Assembly: GCA_028690215.1 (NCBI GenBank)
Contig: JAQVBQ010000010.1
Span: forward strand, 1 to 50,679
From: Bacteroidales bacterium
GTDB lineage: Bacteria > Bacteroidota > Bacteroidia > Bacteroidales > UBA932
Direction of reading: 5' to 3'
DNA: 50,679 nucleotides
Below the pieces are notes generated by a model. The model did no database searches and was not told the origin of the DNA. It worked only from the letters and a program-made list of their open reading frames with translations. Of this stretch, positions 17,651 through 26,188 are shown in pieces. A program made the position numbers and the translations under genes. The stretch's first letter is position 1. Each line of letters starts with the position of its first letter.

Positions 17651-17658
17651 CAAATATA
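17651..17658 (-). promoter_or_regulatory. Predicted ppdK promoter (-7 box)
   Basis: On the minus strand this reads TATATTTG, matching TAnnTTTG, 58 bases before the ppdK ATG. It lies in the short gap after the phoH stop codon, so ppdK need not depend on read-through from phoH. Confidence 0.5.
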
Positions 17659-17667
17659 GTAAAATAT

Positions 17668-19011
17668 TTACAAAAGTTTTCCGGCAAGTTCTGATAGTTC
17701 ACTTCTCTCTCCCCTGACAAGATTTATATGAGCAAAAATATCCTGACCAAAAAGTTTCTCCCCAAGGTGGGTCAAACCGTTTGAATGAATGTCAAGATAC
17801 GGGGAGTCTATCTGGTGTATGTCTCCTGTAAATACTAGCTTGGTTCCCTCGCCGGCCCTGGTGATTATAGTCTTAACCTCATGAGGTGTAAGGTTCTGTG
17901 CCTCATCAATTATAAAAAACGAGTTTGAGAGGCTTCGTCCTCTGATGTATGCCAGCGGCGATATGAGCAGTTTTTCGTTCTTGAGCATCTCCTCAATTCT
18001 TACGGCCTCCCGGCTGGTTGGCTTGAAGGCTTTTGAGATAACGGCAAGATTATCATAGAGCGGAAGCATGTATGGCCCCATCTTCTCCTTCACATCTCCT
18101 GGTAAAAATCCCATCTCCTGGTTTTGAAGAGGGATAACCGGCCTTGAGAGCAGTATCTGATCAAAATCCTGCTCCTGTGCCAAAGCTGCTGCAAGAGCAA
18201 GTAGTGTCTTTCCTGTTCCTGCTGTTCCGGTGAGCGAAACAAGTTTTATGTCAGGATTGAGAAGCGCATCCAAAGCCAGGGTCTGTTCGTCATTTCTCGG
18301 GTCAATTCCGTATGCGTGTTGTCTTTTAATTCCGAAAAGGGAGTTTGTGGATTTATTATATCTTGCCAGCACATTATTGTTTCCTGTCGGATTCTTGATG
18401 GCGAAGAGCTGATTGCTTACCGGGTTCTTGATTTTAAACTCCTTGACTGAGACTCCGTCCTCCTTGTAGAAAAGCTGGTCGATTGTCTCTTTTGTTACAT
18501 TGTCAAGATGAATGACCTCTCTTTTAATGTTTTCAACCCTGTCCTCAGTTATTTTGTCTGTCAGGTAATCCTGAGCATTTATTTTAAGAGCTTTGGCTTT
18601 AAGCCTTATATTTACATCTTTTGAAACGAGCGCAACCACTCTGTCGGGGTTTTGCTCTTTTACCCACTGAGTGGTTGCCAGTATCCTGTGATCTTGTGTG
18701 TCCTCGAAAAATGACTGGAGCATCTGGTCACTGAAAGGGTGGGTCAGCTCGATTTTCAGAAGTCCCAGCCCTTCTCCGATGCGTATGCCTTTGTCAAAAA
18801 GATGGTTGTCGCTGATCTTATCCATCTCCCTGAGGAACTCTCTGGCGTTATAATTTATGGAGTCATTTCCCTTCTTGAATTTATCCAGCTCTTCAAGAAC
18901 AGTAATAGGTATCACAATGTCGTTTTCCTGGAAATTGTGTATTGCCCGGAAATCGTGCAATATGACATTTGTATCTATTATGAATATCTTGGGTAATTTG
19001 ACCTTTTTCAT
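17668..19011 (-). CDS. PhoH family protein with N-terminal PIN domain (PhoH2 type)
   Basis: The 447-residue protein fuses an N-terminal PIN-like nuclease domain (IFIIDTNVILHD at ~9-20 with further acidic residues) to a C-terminal PhoH ATPase. The Walker A motif is TGTAGTGKT (261-269) and Walker B is FFIIDEAQNL. PhoH2 proteins of this layout are reported to unwind and cut RNA in other bacteria. The gene begins 3 bases after the purL stop on the same strand, so it is probably transcribed with purL. There is no sign of a toxin-antitoxin partner upstream. Confidence 0.9.
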   Translation of the reverse strand: MKKVKLPKIFIIDTNVILHDFRAIHNFQENDIVIPITVLEELDKFKKGNDSINYNAREFLREMDKISDNHLFDKGIRIGEGLGLLKIELTHPFSDQMLQSFFEDTQDHRILATTQWVKEQNPDRVVALVSKDVNIRLKAKALKINAQDYLTDKITEDRVENIKREVIHLDNVTKETIDQLFYKEDGVSVKEFKIKNPVSNQLFAIKNPTGNNNVLARYNKSTNSLFGIKRQHAYGIDPRNDEQTLALDALLNPDIKLVSLTGTAGTGKTLLALAAALAQEQDFDQILLSRPVIPLQNQEMGFLPGDVKEKMGPYMLPLYDNLAVISKAFKPTSREAVRIEEMLKNEKLLISPLAYIRGRSLSNSFFIIDEAQNLTPHEVKTIITRAGEGTKLVFTGDIHQIDSPYLDIHSNGLTHLGEKLFGQDIFAHINLVRGERSELSELAGKLL

Positions 19012-19014
19012 AAC

Positions 19015-22000
19015 TTAATTTTTTAAAATCCACTTTCTAGCATTAACAAACATCTCCAACCAAGGTGTAACCTCGTCATCAACCCTGCTTCTTGTATAAT
19101 GGGCCCATGTCTGAGGGTATATACATCTTTCAGGGTGAGGCATCATTGCCAGGTGTCTGCCGTCACTGCTGCAGATTCCTGCAACACCTTCAGGAGAACC
19201 GTTAGGATTGGCAGGATAATCACCATAATTATATCTTACAGCTACGTTGTATTTTGAAATCTCTTGAGGGAAATAGAATTTTCCTTCACCGTGGGCTACC
19301 CAGATTCCGAGTTCTGAGCCCTTAAGTGATGAGAGCATTATTGACGGAGATTCCTCAACGGTCACACCAACGAATGCGCTTTCATACTTGTGGCTGTCGT
19401 TGTGTTTCATCTTAGGAGCTTCATTCTTTTCACCTGAGTTTATCAGACCGAGTTCTGCCATAAGCTGGCATCCGTTGCAGACTCCGAGTGACATAGTGTC
19501 TTTTCTGCTGTAGAAGTCATCTATTGCCTTACGGGCTTTCTCATTGTACATAAAAGCTCCGGCCCATCCTTTGGCAGAGCCGAGAGTGTCGGCGTTTGAG
19601 AATCCACCAACAAATACAACCATTTTTACCTCTTTGAGATCCTCCCTGCCGTTTATAAGGTCTGTCATGTGGACATCCTTAACTGCGAAGCCTGCCAGAT
19701 GCAGAGCCCATGCCATTTCGCGGTCTCCGTTCGATCCCTTTTCACGAATTATAGCAGCAACAGGCCTTGATGATGTATCCTTAACATCAGGTATTCCATA
19801 AGTTGACCTCTTTCCTGTGAAGCCCTCCGGGAATCTGTATTTGAGTGGTTGTGACTTATAGTTGGAGAATCTTGCGAAAGCAAGTTTTTCTCCTACCTGA
19901 TCTACGTCGAAAAGATAGGATGTCTTGAACCACAAATCTCTATAATAGTCAATATCCAGACTTATATCCAGTTTGTTGGCCTTTATAGTGAGAGATCTCT
20001 CGTCTGCTGTTGTGCCGATATTATATATGGTTACGCCATGACTGGCGGCAATCTCTTCGACTTTTCCAATATTTTCAGTCGAAGATTGAACTACAACTCC
20101 TGCTATTTCAGCAAAGAGAAGTTTAAGAGGATCTTTTATGTTTATTGATGATAAGTCAGCGCTGATTCCACCCTCGGTATTGGAGAAACACATCTCCAGG
20201 AGAGTTGTGACAACTCCTCCGGCAGATATATCATGGCCGGCAAGCAAAATGTCCTTTGCCACCATCTCCTGAACAGCCGAGAAGCAACTTGCGAAATAGT
20301 CAGGATTGTCAATATCCGGAACTTCGTTGCCCAATTGGTTTGTAACCTGTGCGAGTGCTGAACCGCCAAGTGCAAAGCTGTTCTCATTCAACACTGTGAA
20401 AGGAATGAGGAAAATATTACTCTCAGGTGAATTTGCAATGACAGGTCTTACAACCCTTCTGACATCCATACTCTCACCGGCTGCAGAAATGATCAATGTG
20501 CCCGGAGAGAGAACCTTACTGCCGTCAGGATATTTCTGAGTCATGGAGAGAGAGTCCTTGCCGGTAGGTATATTTATTCCCAATGCTATGGAGAAGTCGC
20601 TTGCAGCCTTAACTGCTGAGTATAGTCGGGAATCCTCACCTTCATTCCTGCAAGGCCACATCCAGTTTGCAGAGAGGGATACTCCTTTTAGTCCTTGTTT
20701 GATAGGAGTCCATACAATGTTTGTAAGGGACTCTGATATTGCCATCCTGCTGCCGGCCTCCGCATCAATCAGTGCAACTGCAGGAGCATGTCCTATTGAT
20801 GTTGCAACACCCTCTATATTGTTGTACCCGATAGCTGCGACTCCCAGATCGTTCAGCGGAAGCTGAATCTCGCCTACTGTCTGCTGATTCGCAATCAGAC
20901 CTGTAACTGAGCGGTCTACCTTGTTTGTAAGCCAATCCTTGCAGGCAACCGATTCCAGCTGCATAACCATCTCAAGATAGTATTCAATATCCTCCTCGTC
21001 ATACTCTAATGGATCCCATTTATGTGGCATGGTGACATCCTCCATGATTGTTTTGGGAGCTGACCCGAACATATCTTCCAACGCCAGATCTATAGGCGTA
21101 TCACCATTTTTGCTGTTTTTTAAAGTGAAATTCTTCCGGCCTGTAGCCTCTCCGACAACATACATCGGAGCTCTCTCTCTGGCTGCAATTCTTTCAAGTT
21201 CAGCCACATCCTTCTCCTTGATAACCAGACCCATCCTCTCCTGAGATTCGTTTCCAATAATCTCTTTTGCAGACAACGTCGGATCACCGATAGGAAGTTT
21301 GCTGATATCTATGTCCCCTCCGGTCTCCTCCACCAGCTCTGACAGACAGTTTAGATGGCCGCCGGCACCATGGTCGTGAACTGATATGATTGTGTTGTCA
21401 TCGCTCTCGGCCAGTGTACGGATTGCATTATAGACTCTTTTCTGCATCTCGGGGTTAGACCTCTGGATTGCATTTAATTCGATAGCGTTGTCATACTCTC
21501 CTGTTGCAACGGAAGAAACGGCACCGCCACCCATTCCTATGCGGTAGTTATCACCACCGAGTATTACAACCTTGTCTCCGGTTTCAGGAGTCTCTTTCTT
21601 TGAGTAGCTCTTTTTGGCAAAGCCAACGCCACCTGCAAGCATTATCACCTTGTCGTAGCCATACTCCTTGCGGTGTTCGTCATGTTCAAATGTGAGCAGT
21701 GATCCGCAAATAAGCGGTTGTCCGAATTTGTTTCCGAAATCGCTTGCTCCGTTTGAGGCTTTTATCAAAATCTCCTCGGGTGTCTGGTAAAGCCAGTTTC
21801 TGGCCTCATTACACTCCCAATACCTTCCTTCAACCTCAAATCTTGGGTATGATGTCATATATACAGCTGTGCCGGCAATTGGGAATGAGCCCATTCCTCC
21901 GGCAATCCTGTCTCTGATCTCTCCTCCGCTTCCAGTAGCTGCGCCATTGAATGGCTCGACTGTAGTAGGGAAATTGTGTGTCTCGGCTTTCAGGGATATA

Positions 22001-22722
22001 ACTGTCTCTTCGTCGCGAAGCACAAACAGGTCAGGTTTGTCTCCGCTTTTAGGGGCAAACATTGAAATATGAGGACCTTCAAGAAAAGCACAGTTGTCCT
22101 TGTATGCAGATACTATCCTGTTGGGATTCTCGATTGACGTTTTCTTTATTAGTTTGAAAAGTGTCGACTCTTTCTCTTTTCCATCTATGATAAATGTGCC
22201 GTTGAAAATCTTGTGACGGCAATGTTCCGAGTTTACCTGGGAAAATCCGAATACCTCTCCGTCAGTTAGTGAACGGCCGAGTTTTTTACTCAATCCGGTC
22301 AGATATTCTATTTCGTCATTGTTAAGAGCAAGACCCTCCTGAAGGTTATACTCTGCGATATCTGTTATATACTGTACAGGCTCAGCTTCTCTGTTTATTT
22401 TAAAAATACTGTCATCCAGATTGTTGTATATTCTTTGAAGCATCTTGTCATGAAGAGCATCCGGAGAACTTACCCTGAAAAACTCCTCAATTCTTTCGAT
22501 TCCAGCTATGTTCATGTTTTGGGTAATCTCCACAGCAGTAGTACTCCACGGAGTTATCATCTCTTTTCTGGGTCCGACAAAATAGCCTTGCAATAACTCT
22601 TCCGGCACCTCACCGGCATCACCGAAAAGCCATTTTAAAGCGTTTACACTCTCATTCGGCAGCCCCTCTTTAACTTGTACTGCTATAATGTTTTGCTGAT
22701 CATTTGAAAAGAATAGAATCAT
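19015..22722 (-). CDS. purL: Phosphoribosylformylglycinamidine synthase (large single-chain PurL)
   Basis: This enzyme converts FGAR, ATP and glutamine to FGAM in purine synthesis. At 1,235 residues it is the large fused form. It has an N-terminal PurS-like domain, two AIRS-like ATP-binding halves (SQVNSEHCRHKIF and VSLKAETHNFPT, then GGAVSSVATG), and a C-terminal glutaminase domain. The glutaminase nucleophile is Cys1082 in LGVCNGCQLM, with AHGEGKFYF and MMPHPERCIYP completing the site. The start MILFFSNDQQ is the first ATG and gives a normal length. phoH follows after 3 bases. A minus-strand -7 box lies upstream. Confidence 0.97.
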   Translation of the reverse strand: MILFFSNDQQNIIAVQVKEGLPNESVNALKWLFGDAGEVPEELLQGYFVGPRKEMITPWSTTAVEITQNMNIAGIERIEEFFRVSSPDALHDKMLQRIYNNLDDSIFKINREAEPVQYITDIAEYNLQEGLALNNDEIEYLTGLSKKLGRSLTDGEVFGFSQVNSEHCRHKIFNGTFIIDGKEKESTLFKLIKKTSIENPNRIVSAYKDNCAFLEGPHISMFAPKSGDKPDLFVLRDEETVISLKAETHNFPTTVEPFNGAATGSGGEIRDRIAGGMGSFPIAGTAVYMTSYPRFEVEGRYWECNEARNWLYQTPEEILIKASNGASDFGNKFGQPLICGSLLTFEHDEHRKEYGYDKVIMLAGGVGFAKKSYSKKETPETGDKVVILGGDNYRIGMGGGAVSSVATGEYDNAIELNAIQRSNPEMQKRVYNAIRTLAESDDNTIISVHDHGAGGHLNCLSELVEETGGDIDISKLPIGDPTLSAKEIIGNESQERMGLVIKEKDVAELERIAARERAPMYVVGEATGRKNFTLKNSKNGDTPIDLALEDMFGSAPKTIMEDVTMPHKWDPLEYDEEDIEYYLEMVMQLESVACKDWLTNKVDRSVTGLIANQQTVGEIQLPLNDLGVAAIGYNNIEGVATSIGHAPAVALIDAEAGSRMAISESLTNIVWTPIKQGLKGVSLSANWMWPCRNEGEDSRLYSAVKAASDFSIALGINIPTGKDSLSMTQKYPDGSKVLSPGTLIISAAGESMDVRRVVRPVIANSPESNIFLIPFTVLNENSFALGGSALAQVTNQLGNEVPDIDNPDYFASCFSAVQEMVAKDILLAGHDISAGGVVTTLLEMCFSNTEGGISADLSSINIKDPLKLLFAEIAGVVVQSSTENIGKVEEIAASHGVTIYNIGTTADERSLTIKANKLDISLDIDYYRDLWFKTSYLFDVDQVGEKLAFARFSNYKSQPLKYRFPEGFTGKRSTYGIPDVKDTSSRPVAAIIREKGSNGDREMAWALHLAGFAVKDVHMTDLINGREDLKEVKMVVFVGGFSNADTLGSAKGWAGAFMYNEKARKAIDDFYSRKDTMSLGVCNGCQLMAELGLINSGEKNEAPKMKHNDSHKYESAFVGVTVEESPSIMLSSLKGSELGIWVAHGEGKFYFPQEISKYNVAVRYNYGDYPANPNGSPEGVAGICSSDGRHLAMMPHPERCIYPQTWAHYTRSRVDDEVTPWLEMFVNARKWILKN

Positions 22723-22746
22723 AAGGAAAAGATGTGAAATAATCTA

Positions 22747-22754
22747 CAAAATTA
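22747..22754 (-). promoter_or_regulatory. Predicted purL promoter (-7 box)
   Basis: On the minus strand this reads TAATTTTG, matching TAnnTTTG, 25 bases before the purL ATG. The gap to folC is only 76 bases, so the divergent folC promoter must overlap this region. CAATTTTG at 22778-22785 is a one-base mismatch candidate on the plus strand. Confidence 0.45.
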
Positions 22755-22798
22755 CTCCTTTTTAAGTAATAAATTGCCAATTTTGCAAAAAACATAAT

Positions 22799-24100
22799 AT
22801 GTTCGATATAGAATCATATAATAGGGAACTTGAAGCTATTTTCACGATGTTCCCTTCATATCAGAAAATAGGCAAATTGGCCTATAAGCCGGGTCTGGAG
22901 AGCATGAAAGATTTTGATGACAAACTCGGAAATCCACATCGCAGATTCAGAACAATACATATTGCAGGCACAAACGGTAAAGGCTCCGTCTCTCATATGA
23001 TTGCAGCCGTGCTTCAGAAAGCCGGCCTGAAGACAGGCCTCTACACATCACCGCACCTGGTTGATTTCAGGGAGAGGATAAAGATAAACGGTGAGATGAT
23101 TCCGAAGGAGTTTGTCTACGATTTTCTGATTAAGTGGAAACCATACATGGAGAGTGAAAAGCCATCCTTTTTTGAGATTACCACAGCCATGGCATTTGAT
23201 TATTTTGCGAAAGAGAGTGTAGATATTGCCATTATTGAGACCGGTCTTGGCGGAAGGCTAGATTCCACAAACATTATTACTCCCTTGCTGAGCATCATTA
23301 CAAATATTGACCTGGACCATTGCGAGCACCTCGGTTTTACCTTGGGTGAGATTGCAAGGGAGAAGGCGGGAATCATAAAGCATGGTGTCCCTGTCGTGGT
23401 AGGGGAGGTGCTGCACTCCACCAGGCCCATCTTTACAAGGAAGGCAGAGGAGATGGAGTCAAAAATTCTTTTTGCACAGGAGTATAAGTTCAAAGATATT
23501 AGGGTTGCCGACTATGATCTGGATCTGAAGGGTGATTACCAGAGATTTAATTTAAGGACCGTTCTGACTTCCCTCTATGTTCTTTCTACAAATGAGAAGT
23601 TCCGCGATATAGTTCATAACAACTGGAGCGACAACATTATCCGTGAGGCATTGAAAACTGCTGCAAAGACAACCGGTCTCAGGGGAAGATGGGAGTATCT
23701 GGTCGATAATCCTCCTGTTCTGTGTGACACGGGTCATAATGCGAACGGATTGAGTGAGGTCTTTTCTCAATTGAGGTCTTTGAAGGTAAAGAGGCTTTTT
23801 ATAACTCTCGGCTTTGTTGCAGACAAGGATCTTGAGAGAGTTCTCGGTCTTATGCCGCTGGATGCATATTATTTCATAACACAGGCTCAGATTCCGAGAG
23901 CACTTGATGCAGGAATTCTTGCAGAAAAGGTTTTTAGTCTGGGTATCAAGGGAGAGGTGAAAACTTCGGTAGCGCAGGCTATCATTGATTATAGGAAAAT
24001 CAGAGAGGATGGAGACCTGCTTTTTATAGGTGGGTCAAACTTCATCGTTGCTGAGGCAATTACTTTTTTTGAAAAAAATCCTAATTTTTTTGCAGAATAA
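22799..24100 (+). CDS. folC: Folylpolyglutamate synthase / dihydrofolate synthase
   Basis: This 433-residue Mur-ligase-family enzyme adds glutamate to folate, and in most bacteria also makes dihydrofolate from dihydropteroate. The P-loop is HIAGTNGKGSVSHM (~54-67), followed by the omega-loop region GLYTSPHLVDFRERI. Further motifs are IIETGLGGRLDSTN, TNIDLDHCEHLG, AREKAGIIK and, in the C-terminal domain, DTGHNANGL. All family motifs are intact. It is divergent from purL and followed by a tRNA gene with its own promoter. Confidence 0.95.
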   Translation: MFDIESYNRELEAIFTMFPSYQKIGKLAYKPGLESMKDFDDKLGNPHRRFRTIHIAGTNGKGSVSHMIAAVLQKAGLKTGLYTSPHLVDFRERIKINGEMIPKEFVYDFLIKWKPYMESEKPSFFEITTAMAFDYFAKESVDIAIIETGLGGRLDSTNIITPLLSIITNIDLDHCEHLGFTLGEIAREKAGIIKHGVPVVVGEVLHSTRPIFTRKAEEMESKILFAQEYKFKDIRVADYDLDLKGDYQRFNLRTVLTSLYVLSTNEKFRDIVHNNWSDNIIREALKTAAKTTGLRGRWEYLVDNPPVLCDTGHNANGLSEVFSQLRSLKVKRLFITLGFVADKDLERVLGLMPLDAYYFITQAQIPRALDAGILAEKVFSLGIKGEVKTSVAQAIIDYRKIREDGDLLFIGGSNFIVAEAITFFEKNPNFFAE

Positions 24101-24119
24101 AAAAATGCATCTATCTTTG
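24089..24119 (+). promoter_or_regulatory. Predicted tRNA-Val promoter
   Basis: TTTG at 24089-24092 is followed by exactly 19 bases and then TATCTTTG at 24112-24119. Both elements match the Bacteroidota housekeeping consensus. The box ends 30 bases before the mature tRNA start. The -33 element lies inside the folC 3' end. Confidence 0.7.
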
Positions 24120-24149
24120 CAATCCCAAACGAAAACAACGGGTCCTAAA

Positions 24150-24224
24150 GGGAGCATAGCTCAGTTGGTTTAGAGCATCTGCCTTACAAGCAGAGGGTCG
24201 GGGGTTCGACTCCCTCTGCTCCCA
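24150..24224 (+). tRNA. tRNA-Val (UAC anticodon)
   Basis: A full cloverleaf is visible in 75 bases. The acceptor stem GGGAGCA pairs with TGCTCCC, D arm GCTC/GAGC, anticodon stem TCTGC/GCAGA with loop CTTACAA, and T arm GGGGG/CCCTC with loop TTCGACT. The anticodon TAC reads GUA and probably other valine codons by wobble. The discriminator base is A at 24224. CCA is not encoded (ACA follows), so it is added after transcription. Confidence 0.97.
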
Positions 24225-24241
24225 CAAAAGCGGAAAAACAG

Positions 24242-24282
24242 GGTTTTATTGAGGTCTGAAGACCAAGATAAAACCTTTTTTC
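24242..24282 (+). terminator. Intrinsic terminator of tRNA-Val
   Basis: GGTTTTAT (24242-24249) pairs with ATAAAACC (24268-24275), with an inner GGTC/GACC stem, and a run of T follows directly. It ends the tRNA transcript and isolates the sigma-factor gene downstream. Confidence 0.8.
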
Positions 24283-24321
24283 TTTTATGTTTTTTACTGA
24301 AGGTTGGAAGTAATTTATTTT

Positions 24322-24329
24322 TATCTTTG
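24322..24329 (+). promoter_or_regulatory. Predicted promoter of the ECF sigma factor
   Basis: TATCTTTG matches the -7 consensus, 23 bases before the ATG at 24353. It suggests the sigma gene is read by the housekeeping sigma. Confidence 0.5.
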
Positions 24330-24352
24330 AAAAAATAACTTCAAAACACCTG

Positions 24353-24907
24353 ATGGGGAGTACAACAACAATCATGATACCGTCGCTGGATGAGATATAC
24401 CAGAAATATCACTCTGTACTCTGTTTTTTTGCCTATAAATTCACAAGATCATATCAGGAGGCGGAAGATATTGTTCAATCAGTATTTGAGAAGATAATAG
24501 ACAAGAATCCGGAGATTCAGAATGAAAGCGCACTGAAGTCATATCTTTTCTCTTCTGTACACAATGCTTGCCTTAATATAATAAGTAAAGCGGGTGTCAG
24601 GAAAAAATACACAGACTATACTACTATTCATGAAAGCGGTATAGACAATTCAAGCTACCTGATCGAGAGGGTTGAGGCAGAGATCCTTTGGGAGGTATTC
24701 TCAAAGGTAGATGCACTTCCTTCTGAGTGTAAAAAGGTATTCAGAATGAGCTATATTGAGGATATGAGCAATCAGGAGATTGCTGATAAACTGGGGATAT
24801 CCGTCAATACTGTCAAAAGTCAGAAAGCCCGGGCCAAACAGCTGCTGAGAGACTCCCTCAAGGAGCTCTTCGTGCTTGCAATGGCAATTATTAAGTATTA
24901 CAATTAA
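24353..24907 (+). CDS. ECF RNA polymerase sigma factor (SusC/FecR-associated)
   Basis: This 184-residue sigma-70-family ECF factor has region 2 at ~15-85 (YHSVLCFFAYKFTRSYQEAEDIVQSVFEKI) and region 4 at ~120-175 (LPSECKKVFRMSYIEDMSNQEIADKLGISVNTVKS, a helix-turn-helix). It is the Bacteroidota type paired with FecR anti-sigma factors and SusC transducers. The FecR gene follows after 81 bases. By the known mechanism, ligand binding to the SusC N-terminal domain signals through FecR to release this sigma, which activates the locus. The start could instead be the ATG at 24374 (MIPSLDEIY), which would match relatives equally well. Confidence 0.92.
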   Translation: MGSTTTIMIPSLDEIYQKYHSVLCFFAYKFTRSYQEAEDIVQSVFEKIIDKNPEIQNESALKSYLFSSVHNACLNIISKAGVRKKYTDYTTIHESGIDNSSYLIERVEAEILWEVFSKVDALPSECKKVFRMSYIEDMSNQEIADKLGISVNTVKSQKARAKQLLRDSLKELFVLAMAIIKYYN

Positions 24908-24914
24908 TTTTTTT

Positions 24915-24955
24915 CAACCAATTCCACCCTTTTGCATATTCTAACTGTCCTATAT
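24915..24955 (+). promoter_or_regulatory. Possible ECF-dependent promoter before fecR
   Basis: The 81-base gap holds CAACCAATTCCACCCTTTT, then AACTGTCCTATAT. The GTC and C-rich upstream block with a T-rich run between resemble ECF-type promoters (-35 rich in A/C, -10 GTC). I know similar blocks from other sigma/FecR gaps in Bacteroidota, but I have not aligned them here. Confidence 0.35.
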
Positions 24956-24988
24956 CAAGAGGGCAAGGAACTCTTATTTTAGACTATA

Positions 24989-26164
24989 ATGAACGAAGAT
25001 CAGATTGAAAGAATCAAATCCCTGCTGACAAAAATGCTGCTGTCAGACCTGAATGATCAGGAGCGGGAAGAACTTAACCGATGGAGGAATTCATCTGTGG
25101 AGAACGAGTCTATGTTCAGGAGGCTCACTGACAAGAAATATCTTGAAGAGAGGTATAAAGATTTCCGTGAGGTTTCGAAAACACAAAACGGCATAAGGTA
25201 TAATTTCTCTTTTAATTTCAGGAATAAGTGGATAAGAAGGATTGCTGCCGTGCTCATTATCGGTGCGGCAACATTTTCATTATATCAGATAATATCTGAA
25301 ATCAAAGAGAACCACTCACATAATGAATTGCTTTCCGATAATGAAAATGAGATACAACGCGCAGTTACTTTAACAGTAGACGGAAAAACCGTTTTCAATC
25401 TCGGGGATATTTCTGAGAATACAAGGTTGGCAGGGCTTGACCTCAAGCTAGAGAGCGGGGTGCTAAGATATGCTTATGAAAAAGAGTCTCCTGTTACGGA
25501 GCACGGAACAGTCTCTATTCATGAAATTTCTGTTCCGGAAATAAAAATGTTCAAAGTAGAGCTTCCGGACGGGTCATACGTATGGCTGAATTCCGGCAGT
25601 CGTTTATCTTATCCGTCTAAGTTTGAAGAAAACTCAAGGGTTGTAACGCTTGACGGTGAGGGATACTTTGAAATAGCCAAAGATGCCTCAAAACCTTTTA
25701 TCGTTAATGGAGGAGGCATGAGTGTCCGGGTTACCGGAACCAAGTTTAATTTCAAGGCATACAGCGACGACAAAAGGCTTTCTGCAACGCTTGTGGAGGG
25801 AAAAGTGAGTGTGGGGTATCAAGATGCTTCAGGCCACGAACAAGTCTATAAAATGAAACAAGGGGAACAGTCAAATCTTAATACGAAAGATATGAAGCTG
25901 GAGGTAAAGGAGGTGAATACATCTCTTTATACCGGTTGGCTCGAGGGTTTGTATTTCTTTGATTCTCAGAAGTTGGAGGACATTATGTCTGATTTGGAAA
26001 GATGGTACGGGGTGGAAGTGACCTTCAAGGATGATGCTCTAAGGGAAAAGATTCTGTCAGGTAAGCTTTATAGGGAAGATAGTGCAGAAAAGATGCTCGA
26101 ATCGTTCGAGAAGCTGATGCCGGGACATTTTAAACGAGATGGAAAAACCGTAACAGTATATTAA
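24989..26164 (+). CDS. FecR-family anti-sigma factor
   Basis: This 391-residue inner-membrane protein has a cytoplasmic N-terminal part (~1-80) that should bind the sigma factor. One transmembrane helix (RRIAAVLIIGAATFSLYQI, ~83-101) and a periplasmic FecR domain follow, with FKVELPDGSYVWLNSGSRL, LDGEGYFEIAKDASKPF and VRVTGTKFNFKAY at ~180-255. The C-terminal ~75 residues (FFDSQKLEDIMSDLERWYGVEV...) match the DUF4974 domain. Its place between sigma and SusC, 24 bases before the receptor, fits transenvelope signalling from the SusC STN domain. Confidence 0.93.
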   Translation: MNEDQIERIKSLLTKMLLSDLNDQEREELNRWRNSSVENESMFRRLTDKKYLEERYKDFREVSKTQNGIRYNFSFNFRNKWIRRIAAVLIIGAATFSLYQIISEIKENHSHNELLSDNENEIQRAVTLTVDGKTVFNLGDISENTRLAGLDLKLESGVLRYAYEKESPVTEHGTVSIHEISVPEIKMFKVELPDGSYVWLNSGSRLSYPSKFEENSRVVTLDGEGYFEIAKDASKPFIVNGGGMSVRVTGTKFNFKAYSDDKRLSATLVEGKVSVGYQDASGHEQVYKMKQGEQSNLNTKDMKLEVKEVNTSLYTGWLEGLYFFDSQKLEDIMSDLERWYGVEVTFKDDALREKILSGKLYREDSAEKMLESFEKLMPGHFKRDGKTVTVY

Positions 26165-26188
26165 AATTACTAACTAACTTATCGTACT

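Noticed and set aside
19544-22072. Plus-strand open frames opposite purL
   Set aside because: Same reasons as for ppdK. None has a recognisable domain.
22778-22785. CAATTTTG as the folC promoter
   Set aside because: It misses the first T of TAnnTTTG and no -33 element fits, so it is not listed as a feature.
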